Below, piece after piece: positions 46,366-58,092 of a stretch of 64,000 nucleotides of DNA. Below the pieces are notes generated by a model that saw nothing but the letters and a program-made list of their open reading frames with translations, did not search any database and was not told the origin of the DNA. Every line of letters starts with the position of its first letter. The first letter of the stretch is position 1. Position numbers and translations under genes: made by a program. The stretch lies in contig JAPDOI010000906.1 of NCBI GenBank assembly GCA_029168955.1, positions 124,001 to 188,000 on the forward strand, read 5' to 3'. Origin of the DNA: Aplectana chamaeleonis (taxonomy: Eukaryota > Nematoda > Chromadorea > Rhabditida > Cosmocercidae).

Positions 46366-48545
46366 AAAGTAGAGTGGGGGAAGTTCACCGGACAGATGGA
46401 CTTTAGGACGGACAGTGCAGCTACTTGGAAGGTTTTACGGAACCTTTGGGTTAAAAGCTCACCCGCCACCGTCTCCACAATCGAATTCGACAACGGCGTA
46501 TTAAAATCAGGAAAGGAAGCCGCTTATGCGCTCGGGAAAAGTTTTTTCTTCACCAGTGCTAAACGAGGTCCGCAGAATAGAGTGACTGTAAGAGAGCTGT
46601 GCCGCCTCCCGCTTATGAGCACGGCCGAAGCGTTTACTACGACGCAAGTTGAGAAGATTATAAAGGAAATGCGGAACTCTAGAGCTAGTGGTCCTGATGG
46701 GATATGTCCTGCTGTCTTGAAGAAGATACCCACTGACCTACTACCGCTTCTCACTGATGTGATAAACACCTCGTTCAGGTCGTGTACTATCCCGCAGAAT
46801 TGGAAGACGGCAAACGTCGTTCCACTGCCCAAGCCTTGCAAGCCCCGAGCTTCAGTCAAGGGATATCGGCCCATTAGCTTGTCGTCTTCTTTTGCTAAAG
46901 TAGCTGAAAAGCTGATCGTCAAAGACCTGGCCGAACACAACGAGAGACAGGTGTTTCAGCATGGATTCAGAAGACTGCATTCAACCACGACAGCTTTGAT
47001 AGAAATTACGAGCTATGCAATTGATGGTTTCAACGCGTATAAGCCGGAAACAACTGTAGCAGTTGCCTTGGATCTCACCAAGGTCTTCGACACAGTTAAT
47101 CTTGGCATCTTATCAAACAACTTACTGGAGTCATCAATCCCGCCATGGCAAAAGCGCTGGATAGCTGCATTCACTAAGGGAAGACGGGCTAGAGTGATGT
47201 TCCAGAATCATGTCTCAAACAGCATTCCGATCGCAGCTGGAGTCCCACAGGGCGGCGTATTGTCGCCTGCTCTCTTCAGTCTGTACCTCGAATATATGCC
47301 CGCCCCTCCCCAGGACATCAAGGTGGTCGGTTACGCTGACGATATGACTGTCTTGTGTCGTGATCGGGACACAAATGTGGCCGCCGCTAAGATTAACGGG
47401 TACCTGACCACAATGAAAAGCTTCTTCGACCGCAAAATGCTGAAGATTTCTGCGTCGAAGTCATCGGTATCCGTACTCACAACGGACCCATCTGAACACA
47501 GCGCAAATCCGTATGTCGTATGGAATGAAGATCGTTTGCCTGCCGCCCGCTTCCTAAAACTTCTCGGATTCGTGCTCGATCCAGCGCTCAAGTTCCATAA
47601 GAACACGGAACAGAAGCAGGCTATCGTTAAAGCGAAGCTTAACGTGCTTAGAGCCCTGGGCGGTACAACATGGGGTAATAGCAAAGAAACCATTATTACA
47701 ACGTATAAGGCGATTCTTCGGCCTGCACTGGAATACGGCGCACCAGTTTGGCAGCATTTAGTTTCGGAATCCTCTTGGACTAAGATGCAACGCATACAGA
47801 ATGCGGCTCTTCGAATCGCCACCTGATGTGCAAGAAGTTCCCCGGTCGATCACTTGCATGCTGAGACCCGCTTATTACCAGTAAGGGAGCACTGTGAGCT
47901 CCAGGCCCAACAATTTTTCATCAACATTGTCAAACAACCAAATCACCCCTCTTGGAGAGTGCTAAACCCCGTCAGAGAAAGAAAGATCAGAAAGCCATTC
48001 GCCGATGCTCCCAGCAAAGTCAATCTGCAAAGATGGCACGACTCACAGCAAGAACGACTCCGTCTATTGCGCGAGGAGCATACTCAGTTCGTACGGTGCC
48101 ATCTGGAAAAGGCGGTCATTAATCAATATTGGGTGTAGTGCCGCTTCAAGTCTGCACATCCGAGGCTCAACTCGGAAGAAGGGCCAGGTGCACCCTGGCA
48201 TTGCTGCGCTGTGGTCATTCTACCATGCTTAACATCGGCGTGGATCGTGAGGAGACTTCTCGTTCATTGTTGAAGGTTGGCGCAAACTCGGTGCACCTAT
48301 GTTATAGCATATGGCACCGAGTTTGCGCCAACCTTCAGCACTAAACGCGAAGTCTCTTCACGATCCATGCCGACGTTATGTCCTACGCCAGCAAAATAGA
48401 CAGCAGCAAATCAGATGTCTGCCCGGACTGCGGCTGCCTCGGCCATGACACTGCACACCTCTTCAAATGTCCGGAGAGACCCACCACGCTGACCGTAATG
48501 GACTTATGGACGAATCCGTTACTGGTCGCCCAGTTCCTCAACCTA
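46366..48545 (+). pseudogene. CR1-A copy 2 C-terminal half: RT and zinc motif
   Basis: An open frame runs to 47826: KFTGQMDFRTDSAATWK, ALGKSFFFTSAKRG, SRASGPDG, ALDLTKVFDTVN, VPQGGVLSPALF, YADD (47332-47343) and SASKSSVS. It stops at a TGA (47824) where the related copies have Gly. It continues as LLPVREHCELQAQ, then further stops near 48136. The foldback MITE at 48232-48376 precedes the zinc motif CPDCGCLGHDTAHLFKCP. The 3' UTR ends in GCAAAG(AAG)n. Confidence 0.85.
48232..48376. mobile_element. 145-bp foldback MITE with TA duplication
   Basis: Arms of about 60 bp (starting ACATCGGCGTGGATCGTGA) are inverted around a ~19-nt loop. TA lies at 48230-48231 and 48377-48378. Removing the MITE and one TA restores the CR1 reading HSTMLMSY. 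The TA target suggests Tc1/mariner mobilisation. Confidence 0.9.
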
Positions 48546-48707
48546 TGACAAAACCCTCAATGTGGCTGCAAAGAAGAAGAAGAAGAAGAAGCATTCCGCA
48601 GCGTTTTTTGCGGTTTTCGGAATGCGGAACGCGGAATGAAAAAAAATGCGCGAAACTGCGGGTTTCGGAATGCGAAAGGCGAAACTCCGCTCATCGCTGA
48701 TCCGTAT

Positions 48708-49484
48708 TAAGCATGCTATAGTGGCCAATAATTGCTCGCACTTGTCGTTACACCATGGATTTTTTTTACAACGATATAATCTTATGATTGTGTTACAGTT
48801 TGGGAATCGTCTATGGATGCTAGGACATTCTTTCTCACTGTATATATGTAGCTCAAAAACATGGAACTCTCAATGATTTCTACTAAAGCGCACCATTTTC
48901 GAATAAACCAGGTAGCCGAAAAACTCATGCTCGAGCTACCGATCTGATTGAGTTTTTCGAGCTTCGTGGTTGCCCATCATCCCCTGCCACTGGCTAAGAA
49001 CTCATCTGACTATGTGGAAGTCGTTTGCTCCATTCGTCGCCCTCACGAACGCGCGTATTGCGCTCATGAGAGGGAATCGCATTAAGCACTGTTCCAGGTA
49101 ATTTACGCATGCGGAGTTTAGTGGAGTAGTAGAGCTATCCTATGGGCAACGACCGTCCACATATATACTGCAGAAAGGAGACAGGAAATTTGGGCTGTTA
49201 ACATGAATGCAGGGACAAAAACGATTCATCTTCCTAACTGTGAGATAACCGTCAACATCTATTGTCGCCTAGAGAGCTCTTTCTACTTTCAAACGTACCC
49301 ATTAAAGACCGACCCCCATCACGAAAAGCAGAGCTAGCGGCGGAACAATAGTGTTACGGTAAGCTATACAGATTGAAGCGTTCGTTCGCCGCTGGTCGCG
49401 CGCGGCGCACCCATCCTCTCCTAGACAGGCAAGATTTTTTTCATTCAAAACACAGTTCCATAAGCCTTGTTATGACAAAAATCT
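48708..49484. other. Spacer, nothing recognised
   Basis: Unique-looking AT-rich sequence with no supported ORF. Confidence 0.4.
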
Positions 49485-50778
49485 TTAACACTTAAGAGAC
49501 CGCCTGCTCCACGGCGAATTTCCACAGCCGACCGGTGCGCTCCACGGCTAATCGTTTCCGTGGGTGACATGTGTGGACACTCGGTCCGCTGGGAACAATT
49601 TTGATTGAAGCAGGCTTTCTTACTTACACAACCAGTATTCCGTCTCTACTTCACCTGGGAGTACAGAGAGTAAGCAGAGAATTGAAGTAAGATCATGGTA
49701 AAGCAACGGTCCACCGCTTTCTTAAGGGCCTGCTGTGTCTTGATTCTAGAAGATATTAAAACTTTGCATGCACAAGATGCTTTGAAACACTTTTCGCAAA
49801 TTTTTGGGCGTGCTGGCCACGGAAATAAACTTTTGTCTCCTGCAGAACTTTTATCTTCTAGAAAGTTCTGCAGGTTACAAGTAATGCTTATAACTGTGCC
49901 ATGCGGAGCACGACCGTCCACTATGTAATGCCCTGTTAAACTTCATGGAGAACTTTCGGCGGACTAATAAACTTTGACCTGCGAGGTTTTCTGTTACAAC
50001 CGATGAAAATTTCATCAGAAATCTCAAAATGGAAAGCAAATTCATGATGAACACCCCCCTCCCCGCCTCCAAATGACCACCTGAGCGAAGTCGCACCAAA
50101 ACCTCAAACGTTCACCAACGGATAACGAACGGCACGGCAGACACCAACGGTGCTTCTGAAAAACGTGAAAGAAACACCATTCAATTGTTGAAGGCTTCCA
50201 AATACACCCCTTAGTGAAGTTTCAACAAAATCTTGAGCATTGAACTAATGACAGGTTTTCACCCCCTTCCCAGTTATCCTCCTCTCGCAGTTTAGCGAAA
50301 TCTGAAACAAAGATGATCGATGGCTCACATACCTGAGTCGACGTAAATTTTAGTGAGAACTAAAAGGTAAACACCAGAACCTTGCGCAGCAACTTGAATT
50401 ACCCTCGGTGTCAATGCAGCGAAAATTGAAATGGTGACCTAATGCAGTAACTCGAATAGGTGGCACTGATATTCCTTCAATCCACTAGAGAACATCAGTT
50501 TTGTGATAAGCATCATTTTAATAACCCTCTTTAGCAGAGTTTGAAACCAATTTCTTTCCGACCAAAGAAGCTCGAAAATTAGAAAAGGGCCATTTCCGGA
50601 GATGGTAGTAAAACTACTAGGAACACTCAAAATGCTTGACCACTGTGAATGTAGATAGGTTACATTATAAGGAACCTATTCGTATTCAAAAAGGACTCGA
50701 AGCATTGGAAGTTCAAAAAATATTGAAAGTTTTGTGGCGTGGGTGCGCAGTGTGGACACGCGGTCTCTTAAGTGTTAA
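49485..50778. mobile_element. TTAA-flanked MITE, second family
   Basis: The inverted termini are TTAACACTTAAGAGACCGC, perfect over 19 bp, with TTAA at 49485-49488 and 50775-50778. A TTAA target fits piggyBac mobilisation. An internal 13-bp perfect hairpin (CCTGCAGAACTTT, 49839-49851 with 49862-49874) is present. No transposase ORF. Confidence 0.75.
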
Positions 50779-50892
50779 TAGTACCATTTTAAAAAGCATG
50801 AAACTGCGAATTTGAAATAAACTCATGTCTGGCCCTAAAATTGAATTGGGAAATTGATTCAGCAGAACTGATACATCCCTTAGATTCATTGT

Positions 50893-51732
50893 TTTGTAGT
50901 ATGAACGGTGGTAGCTGAAACTCATCAGTTGAAACTTTTGTTGATTTCGTTTCGGACACAAGCCCTTCGTCGGGTCAGCTGAAATAATACAAATATAATC
51001 ACAGAATGTTTCCGCCAACGCCAACTACCGACCTGTAGCGACTAGGGTGGAGTAGAGTCGCGAACAGGAGGTAAGGCCAGAGGTTTCTTAAAAAAAAGAG
51101 ATGGGATTGAAGGAACTCGATGATGATGAGTGTCCCACCTACTGTGCTTCTCTGGGCCGAATTCCGGTCCGCAATTGCGTCACGACACGCTTTGCGGCCG
51201 CGCACTTTCGAGTCGGAAGAGCCTCAAGCGCCGCAGCAGCCGATTTGTTGACTCTATGTGGGTTTTTGGAACTGGAAACTAAACAAAATTGGAGAAAACT
51301 GTATAAGAGAGCCACATCGAGTAGGCTTTCTCACTAGAAACTCGATTGACTCTAGCGCGTGCGGCCGCAAAGCGTGTCGAGACGCAATTGCGGACCGAAA
51401 TTTGGCCCAGAGAAGCACAGTACCTCTGAATGGGCGCGATATGGAAATGAGAGGGAAGGCATGGTGGGAGAAGCCGCAAAGTAGTGCATTGGAGAGATAG
51501 GAAGGATAAAAAATCCAGATATATCTCGGATCCCATCCAATCAATCGCTACTGTTACTGCTGTTCGCGACTATACTCCACCCTAGTCGCTACAGGTCGGT
51601 AGTTGGTGTTGGCGGAAACATTCTGCTATTATGTTTGTATTACTTCAGTTGACCTGGCGAAGGGTTTACGCCCGAAACGAAGTCAATGACAGTTTTAGCT
51701 GATGAGTTCCATCTACCACCATTCATAGTGAG
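50893..51732. mobile_element. Near-complete palindromic (foldback) element
   Basis: 50893-51070 is inverted at 51566-51732. An inner pair, 51145-51207 and 51358-51421, matches around TCCGCAATTGCG and GCGGCCGC. Most of the 840 bp can therefore fold on one centre near 51290. The right end directly abuts a CR1 fragment. Confidence 0.7.
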
Positions 51733-52147
51733 AAATTGATGTACAAAGATGGGCAGACTCCAATCAGAAAAGGCTATGTCTCTTGAGCGAGGATCCTACC
51801 CAGTTCATTCGAGCACATCTTGGGAAAATGGCTGTGAACCGTATACTTGGAGAAGCTCCGTCTCGAATTCCGAGCCCGAACCTCAACCCGATAGGCGAGC
51901 CAGATGTGCTCTAGCCTCGCTGCGCTTCGGTCTCTCAATATAGCTCATGTCTTACGTCAAGAAAATCGACAGCAGCAGACCGCAGACAGGACTGCAGTAA
52001 TCCCGTAAATGGCACCACGCATTTATTAAAGTGCCCGAAGACAACCACTAGTCTAACCACAATGGATCTATGGACGAATCCAACACTGCTCGCCCACTTC
52101 CTGAGCCTATGACAAAACCCGCTCTGTGACTGCAGATGAAAAAGAAG
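51733..52147 (+). mobile_element. CR1-A 3' fragment
   Basis: Pieces of the C-terminal region can be read across several frameshifts: MYKDGQTP, RRARCALASLR, MSYVKKIDSS, a degraded zinc motif and LWTNPTLLAHFLSL. It ends in a poor A/AAG-rich tract. A 5'-truncated, old copy. Confidence 0.75.
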
Positions 52148-52597
52148 AGAATTGTTTTCTGCTGAAAAGCCTATTGCGCAGTGGGCTCTCGCCGCGCAGC
52201 GACCACACGGTTAACCGATGCGTGCCCCCCCCCCTTACGCACGTGTTATCTGATCTGCCCCGCATGTGATATGAGATAAACACCTTCCTAGTTCTGCACG
52301 CGCCTCACGTACCTGCTAATGTTGCGACGTAATGTATGAAAAGAATGAAATAAGTATGTCTAAGACGAAACCTCGAAACAGATTCCACAGGCAGGCCTAT
52401 CAGCAACTGTCGGTGATGTCGAAGCCTCCATCTGAAAGAAGCAAAGTGAGTGGTGCATTCTACATGTGGTAGGAAGTTCTAAACCAGGTGCGGCACGGAT
52501 TGCCATTTACCCCGTCCCGATCTACTCGGCCAGCGGGGAGCCCAAAGAGGTATACACTTTTCCTCTGCGTCTGTAGCCATCTATCATTGCTCAGAAA

Positions 52598-53220
52598 AAT
52601 GAAAACAAGTTACTTGTAACATAAAAGGCCGAAAATAAGTTACTTGTAACATATCTGAGCCGATATAAGTTACTTGCGACTTATCTCAGGTCATTTATGT
52701 TAGCTGTAACATATCGGTGGGATACTGCGGGCGCTGCGCCTCCGATGTGTTACATGTAACTTAAATGACTTGAGATAAGTTGCAAGTAACTTACATCGGC
52801 TTAGATATGTTACAGGTAAATTATTTTCAATTTCCGAGAGGATACTGCGTGCAGTGCGCCTCAGATATGTTACATGTAACTTACATGGCACAATATAAGT
52901 CGTAAGTAACTTAAATCGGCCAAGAAGATATTTCCAAGGCTGATGTACGACGCACTTGGTCAGCCATATGACTGGCATTGCTGTTGGTGACTCCATACAA
53001 GCAGGGAAGGCCCTGCACAGCAATTTTTTCGGCGTAGTGTGTGGCCTGGGACGCGTCCTCTGCGTCGCGGGTCTTCTGTGTCACGTGATGGCCACCCATA
53101 GTGAAAATTCAAATGTATGTTACATGTATTGTAAGTGTAACTTACATGTAATATTAATGTAAGATACTTGAGACATTCAAGTAAGTAACATTTTTATTGA
53201 AAGTAAATTGTTTTGATTTT
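52598..53220. repeat. Second copy of the TTACATGTAA-rich element
   Basis: It is collinear with 32400-33210: AAACAAGTTACTTGTAACAT at the left, the palindromic words, a GC-rich middle ending ACGTGATGGCCACCCATAG, then TGTATGTTACATGTA at the right. Confidence 0.65.
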
Positions 53221-54223
53221 TCTGAGTGGGCGTGCACAGATGCAGAGGAACAATGTCGTCTCTTTGGGCTCCATGCTCTCAGGCAAATGTGGGGACTCTC
53301 CCGGGGAAATTTCGAGAGCGGTTTTGCTGCCTAACACTCAGCGGGAGAGTCGCCAGAAAAAAATGAGAGCGGTGGTCGGATCGGGAGTCCCGGTGGTTGA
53401 CAATTGATGGTGATCACGAATGACTACGTTGTGACGTGCTTATCACGTGCACAGCCGGTATAAAAGGCGCCTCATCTCACTCAAGTCCTCATTCGGCATT
53501 CTGATGCCGGCCCTGGAAGGTGACTTCAAGTCAATCTCCGGAAGCCAGCATATTTTTGGTCGCTGGGGGATAGGAGTATCCTCTCGCTGGGGGGGAGAGG
53601 TTTTTGCCGCGGTCCTCGGGGAGGACGGATCCTCACCGCAGACCGCGGCGAAGATTACGTTCTTGTCGTGGACCCAGGCGGGTTTTTCTCCGCCGTGGGA
53701 CCGCGACAACCCGGGGCGACATGTTCGTGGTGAACACGAAAATCAAAAACCCGTGTAGTCAATGAAGTCATCGTTCGGCTGCTCGTTGGGGGTCTCCCGC
53801 TAGGCCTTCAGGTAGTGTCCCGACCATGATTGTGACGTCATCACGATCGTCGCGATGCTGTACTCCCGCTGCCCCTTATCGTATGACTCCGCGTAGGTCT
53901 GCGTTTTTTTCTCCTATCGGGAGTCTTACGCGGTGTCCCCCGATTTGACTGAGCTGGCTGATTCCATCTGGACTGAGTATGCAACAGGCGTGCGCACAAT
54001 TTCCTCTGCCCATTTTCCAGTTTTTTGTGGAAAAAAGCAAAATTTGGCAGACAATAGAACAAATCGTGAAGCGCGATTAGTGGTAAATTCGCTCCAGAGA
54101 CAAGAGGCCGGACTCAGTTACGATGAACGCAAAGGCTCGAAAACCTAACCAGCATTCTATGCAGTTCCCTATGGTAAAACGTCTATTTCGCTTTGATGGT
54201 TACCCGAGCTGGTGTGGTGCAGT
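53221..54223. other. Spacer around the candidate promoter
   Basis: GC-rich with several unsupported ORFs (for example 53447-53758). No recognised domain. Confidence 0.35.
53444..53467 (+). promoter_or_regulatory. Candidate TATA-box promoter (possible solo LTR)
   Basis: CACGTG (53444-53449) is followed by TATAAAAGG (53459-53467) and GCGCC. About 300 bp of GC-rich, hairpin-forming DNA follows (CCGCGGTCCTCGGGGAGGAC and its inverse). This looks like an LTR promoter, but no second LTR or duplication was found and no downstream ORF is recognisable. Confidence 0.3.
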
Positions 54224-54532
54224 CAGGGTTGAGCAGGATTGCGATTCGGCGCAACGGGTGGCCGTCAAAATTTTCGAAAAATCTGGGACCAAAATGAAAA
54301 TTTTGGGGGGCTCGTAGAATTCTTGGCGAAAAAAGGAGTTCTGGAAAAAATTCAAAATTGTTTTTGAATACCACAAAATTGGAATTTTTCCCAGTTTTCA
54401 CTCAAAAAAAAACTAAAGAGATTTTTCATTTCGAGAGGGGGGGTCGTAAAAATTTCTTAGTTCCACGACATTTCGGTGAACAGGGGGGTCGTACCTCTAT
54501 CGAAGAATGGCGCAACCGCCTGCTCAACCCTG
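54224..54532. mobile_element. hAT-type MITE, GTTGAGCAGG family
   Basis: The ends CAGGGTTGAGCAGG and CCTGCTCAACCCTG are perfect inverses over 14 bp. The flanking 8-mers GGTGCAGT and GGTTTACT agree at five of eight positions, so the duplication is decayed or coincidental. Confidence 0.75.
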
Positions 54533-56276
54533 GGTTTACTGGCAGGAGGCGCTGCTGATCGCTGTACACGGTCGGGCTCGACTAAGATTTGCCAAACGTA
54601 CTATGCCTCCAGGGTCCTCAATCGGTAGCAGACTTCTGTAAGGAGATGAAGGCAGTGAATGTAAAGTCGGCTGGTCCAAGCAGCCGACTTTCAAGCCTTT
54701 GTCTAGGCATGATAAGCATCCATGCCTCTACGAAGTGGATGTCGATTGCTCTGCCTATCCCTATAGGAATTGAGGAAGCCGGGTCTCCATCTTGATTTCA
54801 AAGCAGTTATCCGAACCCAGAGGTTTACCGTTGATGAATCTCTCAGAATATATGCTATACAGTACTGACGCGAAAACTCCAATATTACTGTATATTGATA
54901 GTAATGAGCTATTAGAGCTCTTTAGCTTTTTGTATATAGTTTAACCGCGGCTGGCGCGGCGTCTGAATAGCTATGAATAGCTTCTACACTGCCATCCACT
55001 TTCACAGAATCCTGCTATTCTTCATTTATTTCGGAATTTGCGGACGTTTTATCAGAAAGCGAAAGACCGAAACCATAGGAGAACGGAAATTCCGATCATC
55101 CCTAAATCATTCCCAGTTCGCGCGTAAACGAGTCTAAAAGCCATAAGCGAAACTTCTGTGATTCACACACTGCTTGGTTGAGCAGCGACGGCGATCAACC
55201 TGATCAATTCTAGATATCATAAGATATTTCAGTTGAACATGAGAATTTGAGGTCAGTAAGGACTCATTCCTGCATCGCTGGTGGGCTAGAGTATTACCAT
55301 TACATTCCAAAATAGTTGTTAACCGACGACCAACAAGCGTGCGTCGAAGAATAAAAATTTTAGTTGCTAGGGTTTCTCCTCGTCAAGACTTGACTAGATC
55401 GGACTTTGTGATGAATGTACGATACCCGGCGACATGGGGTCATCGACCGGATACGGAAAGACAGAAATCTCAGGAGTTTAACCGGCTTCGTAGCCTACGT
55501 GGTGAAGCGCGTCAGCGGCTTTCTCACGCGCGCGTTGCATTTAGCCAGCCTGGGGCTCCCTCCTTCCTGTTTATTCAATCAACAAACTGCAGGATGTTCA
55601 AATGTTTCGAGTAAAATTGCTGTATACCTTCTCAACAACGAGTGTAGTATCGATTGCCTACCTATAAGGCACCAGGCATTCAGAAACTATGAACCTCTTG
55701 TCCGCGAACGGGAAAGGGAGCTCCTTTCGACAATGGAGGATCGGAGGATGGTCTCGCACACAATTTTTTCTAACCCGATGAAAATCTTAGAATATTTCAC
55801 ACCTATTCTATCGAATACTCCATGTTCGTAAATTGACCAAAAAGACTTTTCACTCCCCCCTCCCCCAGTGTGAGAAGTAGCGCCGCTAGAAGTTCTGTGA
55901 CTACATGTATGGACGATTTTCAGTTCAACAGATGCTTCGATATCCATTTACGCACTACGAAAAGAAAAGACAAATACGTGCCATTAATAACATGGGCAAT
56001 AAACCCATTGCTCGGTAGAAATCTTAAAATCTGATAAAAAACAGTACTTTATCACGCAACATTTTTTTCGAAGTTCAACAATGCATAACAAAAGCATACC
56101 GGAGAAAAAATAACTCGAAGCGAATAACCAAATCTGATGGACAACAAAATCTGAGTCTTCATAAACATACAAATTCGATAACTCAAAACGATTGACGTAG
56201 TCGAAGGGAATCTGGAATCTGCCAATGCATACGTACGATAAAAACACCTAACTTCAGATATGTACTGACTCAACGT
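54533..56276. other. Spacer, no supported gene
   Basis: Overlapping ORFs (54589-54795, 55339-55831) have no recognisable domain and no convincing splice partners. No repeat match was noticed. Confidence 0.35.
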
Positions 56277-56634
56277 TTATGAAGCGAGGACCGTAGGCAC
56301 AAACACGGACACACATCCGACATAGTGTGTATCATCATCCGAATAGGAATCACGATGAGATCGCCTTGATCTCGCCGAGTAAGAACGGCTACCAAATGCC
56401 GCTGTAGCACCCTGAGTATAGGTATCACGATGAGATCGGCTTGAGCTCGCCGTGTAGGAACGGCTACCAGATGCCGCTGTAGCACCATCCGAATAGGTAT
56501 CACGATGAGATCGGCTTGAGCTCGCCGTGTAGGAACGGCTACCAGATGCCGCTGTAGCACCATCCGAATAGGTATCACGATGAGATCGGCTTGAACTCCG
56601 CCCGTCAGATGCTGTATTTGAAGCTGTGTTATAC
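56277..56634 (-). CDS. Possible last exon with 25-residue Ser/Arg/Tyr-rich repeats
   Basis: After a good acceptor (CTCTACTTCAG, minus strand, ending 56635) an open frame runs to a TAA at 56277. It contains about 3.5 copies of a 25-residue unit, SRSHRDTYSDGATAASGSRS then YTASS, encoded by 75-bp tandem repeats (about 56350-56600). The unit length keeps frame, and the last unit diverges at both protein and DNA level. I recognise no family. The upstream exon is not identified. It could be a coding minisatellite in a host gene or a chance frame over a repeat. Confidence 0.4.
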
Positions 56635-58078
56635 CTGAAGTAGAGAGAGGACAAAATGTAGCAAGTTAAAATTTGCAACAAAAATTTGTCTGCTTTCGTT
56701 TTAAAAAATGTGTTGCCTTCAATCAAAGTCGTTTTGAATGCTACAGCTTAAATGTATCGTTCACGCATTGAGCTCACTTGAACGCGCTTAAACCGATACT
56801 CTATTTTTCACGATTTTGAGTGGGTCCGTCCGTTATCCGTTAAGTAAATGAAAATGGCTAAGGAACCGTTCAAAACTTTCAATTTGTAAAAAACCAGACA
56901 CAAAAGTAGCTGGAGACGATATTTGGATTCCCGCAAATTTGATTTTTCGAGCAGTTGCGGTGTATTGCAAGATATTTCTTCAGTATCAAGCGTCACGGTT
57001 AAAATGTGATAGATGGCTGGGGAAATTTGGCGAAAAAAAAAGTGTTTCACATTAGACCTCTAATACCTTTGGAATGGTGTTCTTTTCAACCACCAAACTC
57101 TTCCGCTGGGCTAAGGTAAGGTAACGAAGGCATAAAATGATGAGTGGTTTTCCAAGAGAACGGTTCTTCTAAAAGGCGTAAATCTAATCAATTAATCAAC
57201 AACCAAAAACTGTCGAGCAGTGGTTTTTATCCTAGAAAACAACTTTCCCAAAACAATTCCCGAATGACAGTACTACAAGCGTTTCATAACTATGGATCGT
57301 TTTTTGTATCCTAAAATTTCAAGCTTGCAGTATATTTTGGTGGTCTGGGCTGGGATTCATGAACGGAAAGCCACGGACTACTGCTTGGTTTGCTGCTGAA
57401 ACAGCACTCCATCTTTGGAGGCCAACCCAACCGCAGCCCATGGTTTGCGTTCATGAACTCTAGCCGTGAGGGTATTACCGTCGGAATTCTCATTATAAAG
57501 GTTTGTTTCACCAAACCCTTATGGTGGGTGCAGCTCAGGAAACGGCGTCGGGTTTGGATATTCACAGAGGGGGCCCTGAACTGCGTAGGGATGGAAGACA
57601 ACGTGGGTGGGGGAGGGGTCTGAGCTCCGCTGGGAGATCAACTGGACCATTCAGGATGTTTTTTAAGGTTCACCTTATTCAAAATTTGCATCTTTTAGAA
57701 GGAATTGTTAATCCTCTAAAATTTGACCAAGTAACGCTTCTGCGGGGGGTCTGAGTAAAATTGGCCTTGTCCACACCTCGTCTCGTACCGAGGTGTAGCT
57801 GTGAAACAGATGGCTGCGAACCACTCAGCAGCCCGCGCGCCTGTTGCGTGCGCCAAGCAATCACCACATTTCTCGTGGACCCACACGACGCAGCGCAGGC
57901 TGCTTAGGTGTCCGCAGCCATCTGCTTCGTGGTTACCCCAACAATACCCACTCTTGCTTGTTTTGACATTTTGTGGGTTAGGAACGAAAGAATCACCGTT
58001 TCAAATTCAAATTCATCGGTCTCAAAAGACGCTAATTCTGTAGGTGGCCACAGAAGCGGATTTGAGTGAGAGCAAAAC
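56635..58078. other. Spacer with a dispersed repeat
   Basis: 57590-57800 matches the GGGGTCTGAG/CCACACCTCG family seen at 34355-34510. Otherwise no gene was recognised. Confidence 0.4.
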
Positions 58079-58092
58079 AGGAACTGCGAAAC

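Larger units (their letters stand above)
39403..48590 (+). mobile_element. CR1-A copy 2, interrupted by three insertions
   Basis: The TSD is GCATTCCGC at 39394-39402 and 48591-48599. CR1 sequence proper is 39403-39708, 41585-42562 and 46366-48590. The interruptions are a hAT element, an opposite-strand CR1 and a 145-bp foldback MITE. Roughly 30 codons between the endonuclease and RT domains are absent where the opposite-strand CR1 sits, implying a target deletion. Confidence 0.8.
39205..48699. mobile_element. Short hAT-type MITE split by a 9.2-kb nested stack
   Basis: The ends are CAGCGATGAGCGGAA and CCGCTCATCGCTG. The flanks ATCTGTAT (39197-39204) and ATCCGTAT (48700-48707) form an 8-bp TSD with one mismatch. 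The element itself is only about 300 bp (39205-39402 and 48591-48699), rich in GGTTTCGGAA words. Everything between is later insertion. Confidence 0.8.

Noticed and set aside
39205..48699. A single novel 9.5-kb DNA transposon carrying reverse transcriptases
   Set aside because: Separate TSDs for each component and the 300-bp size of the outer MITE show nesting, not one composite transposon.
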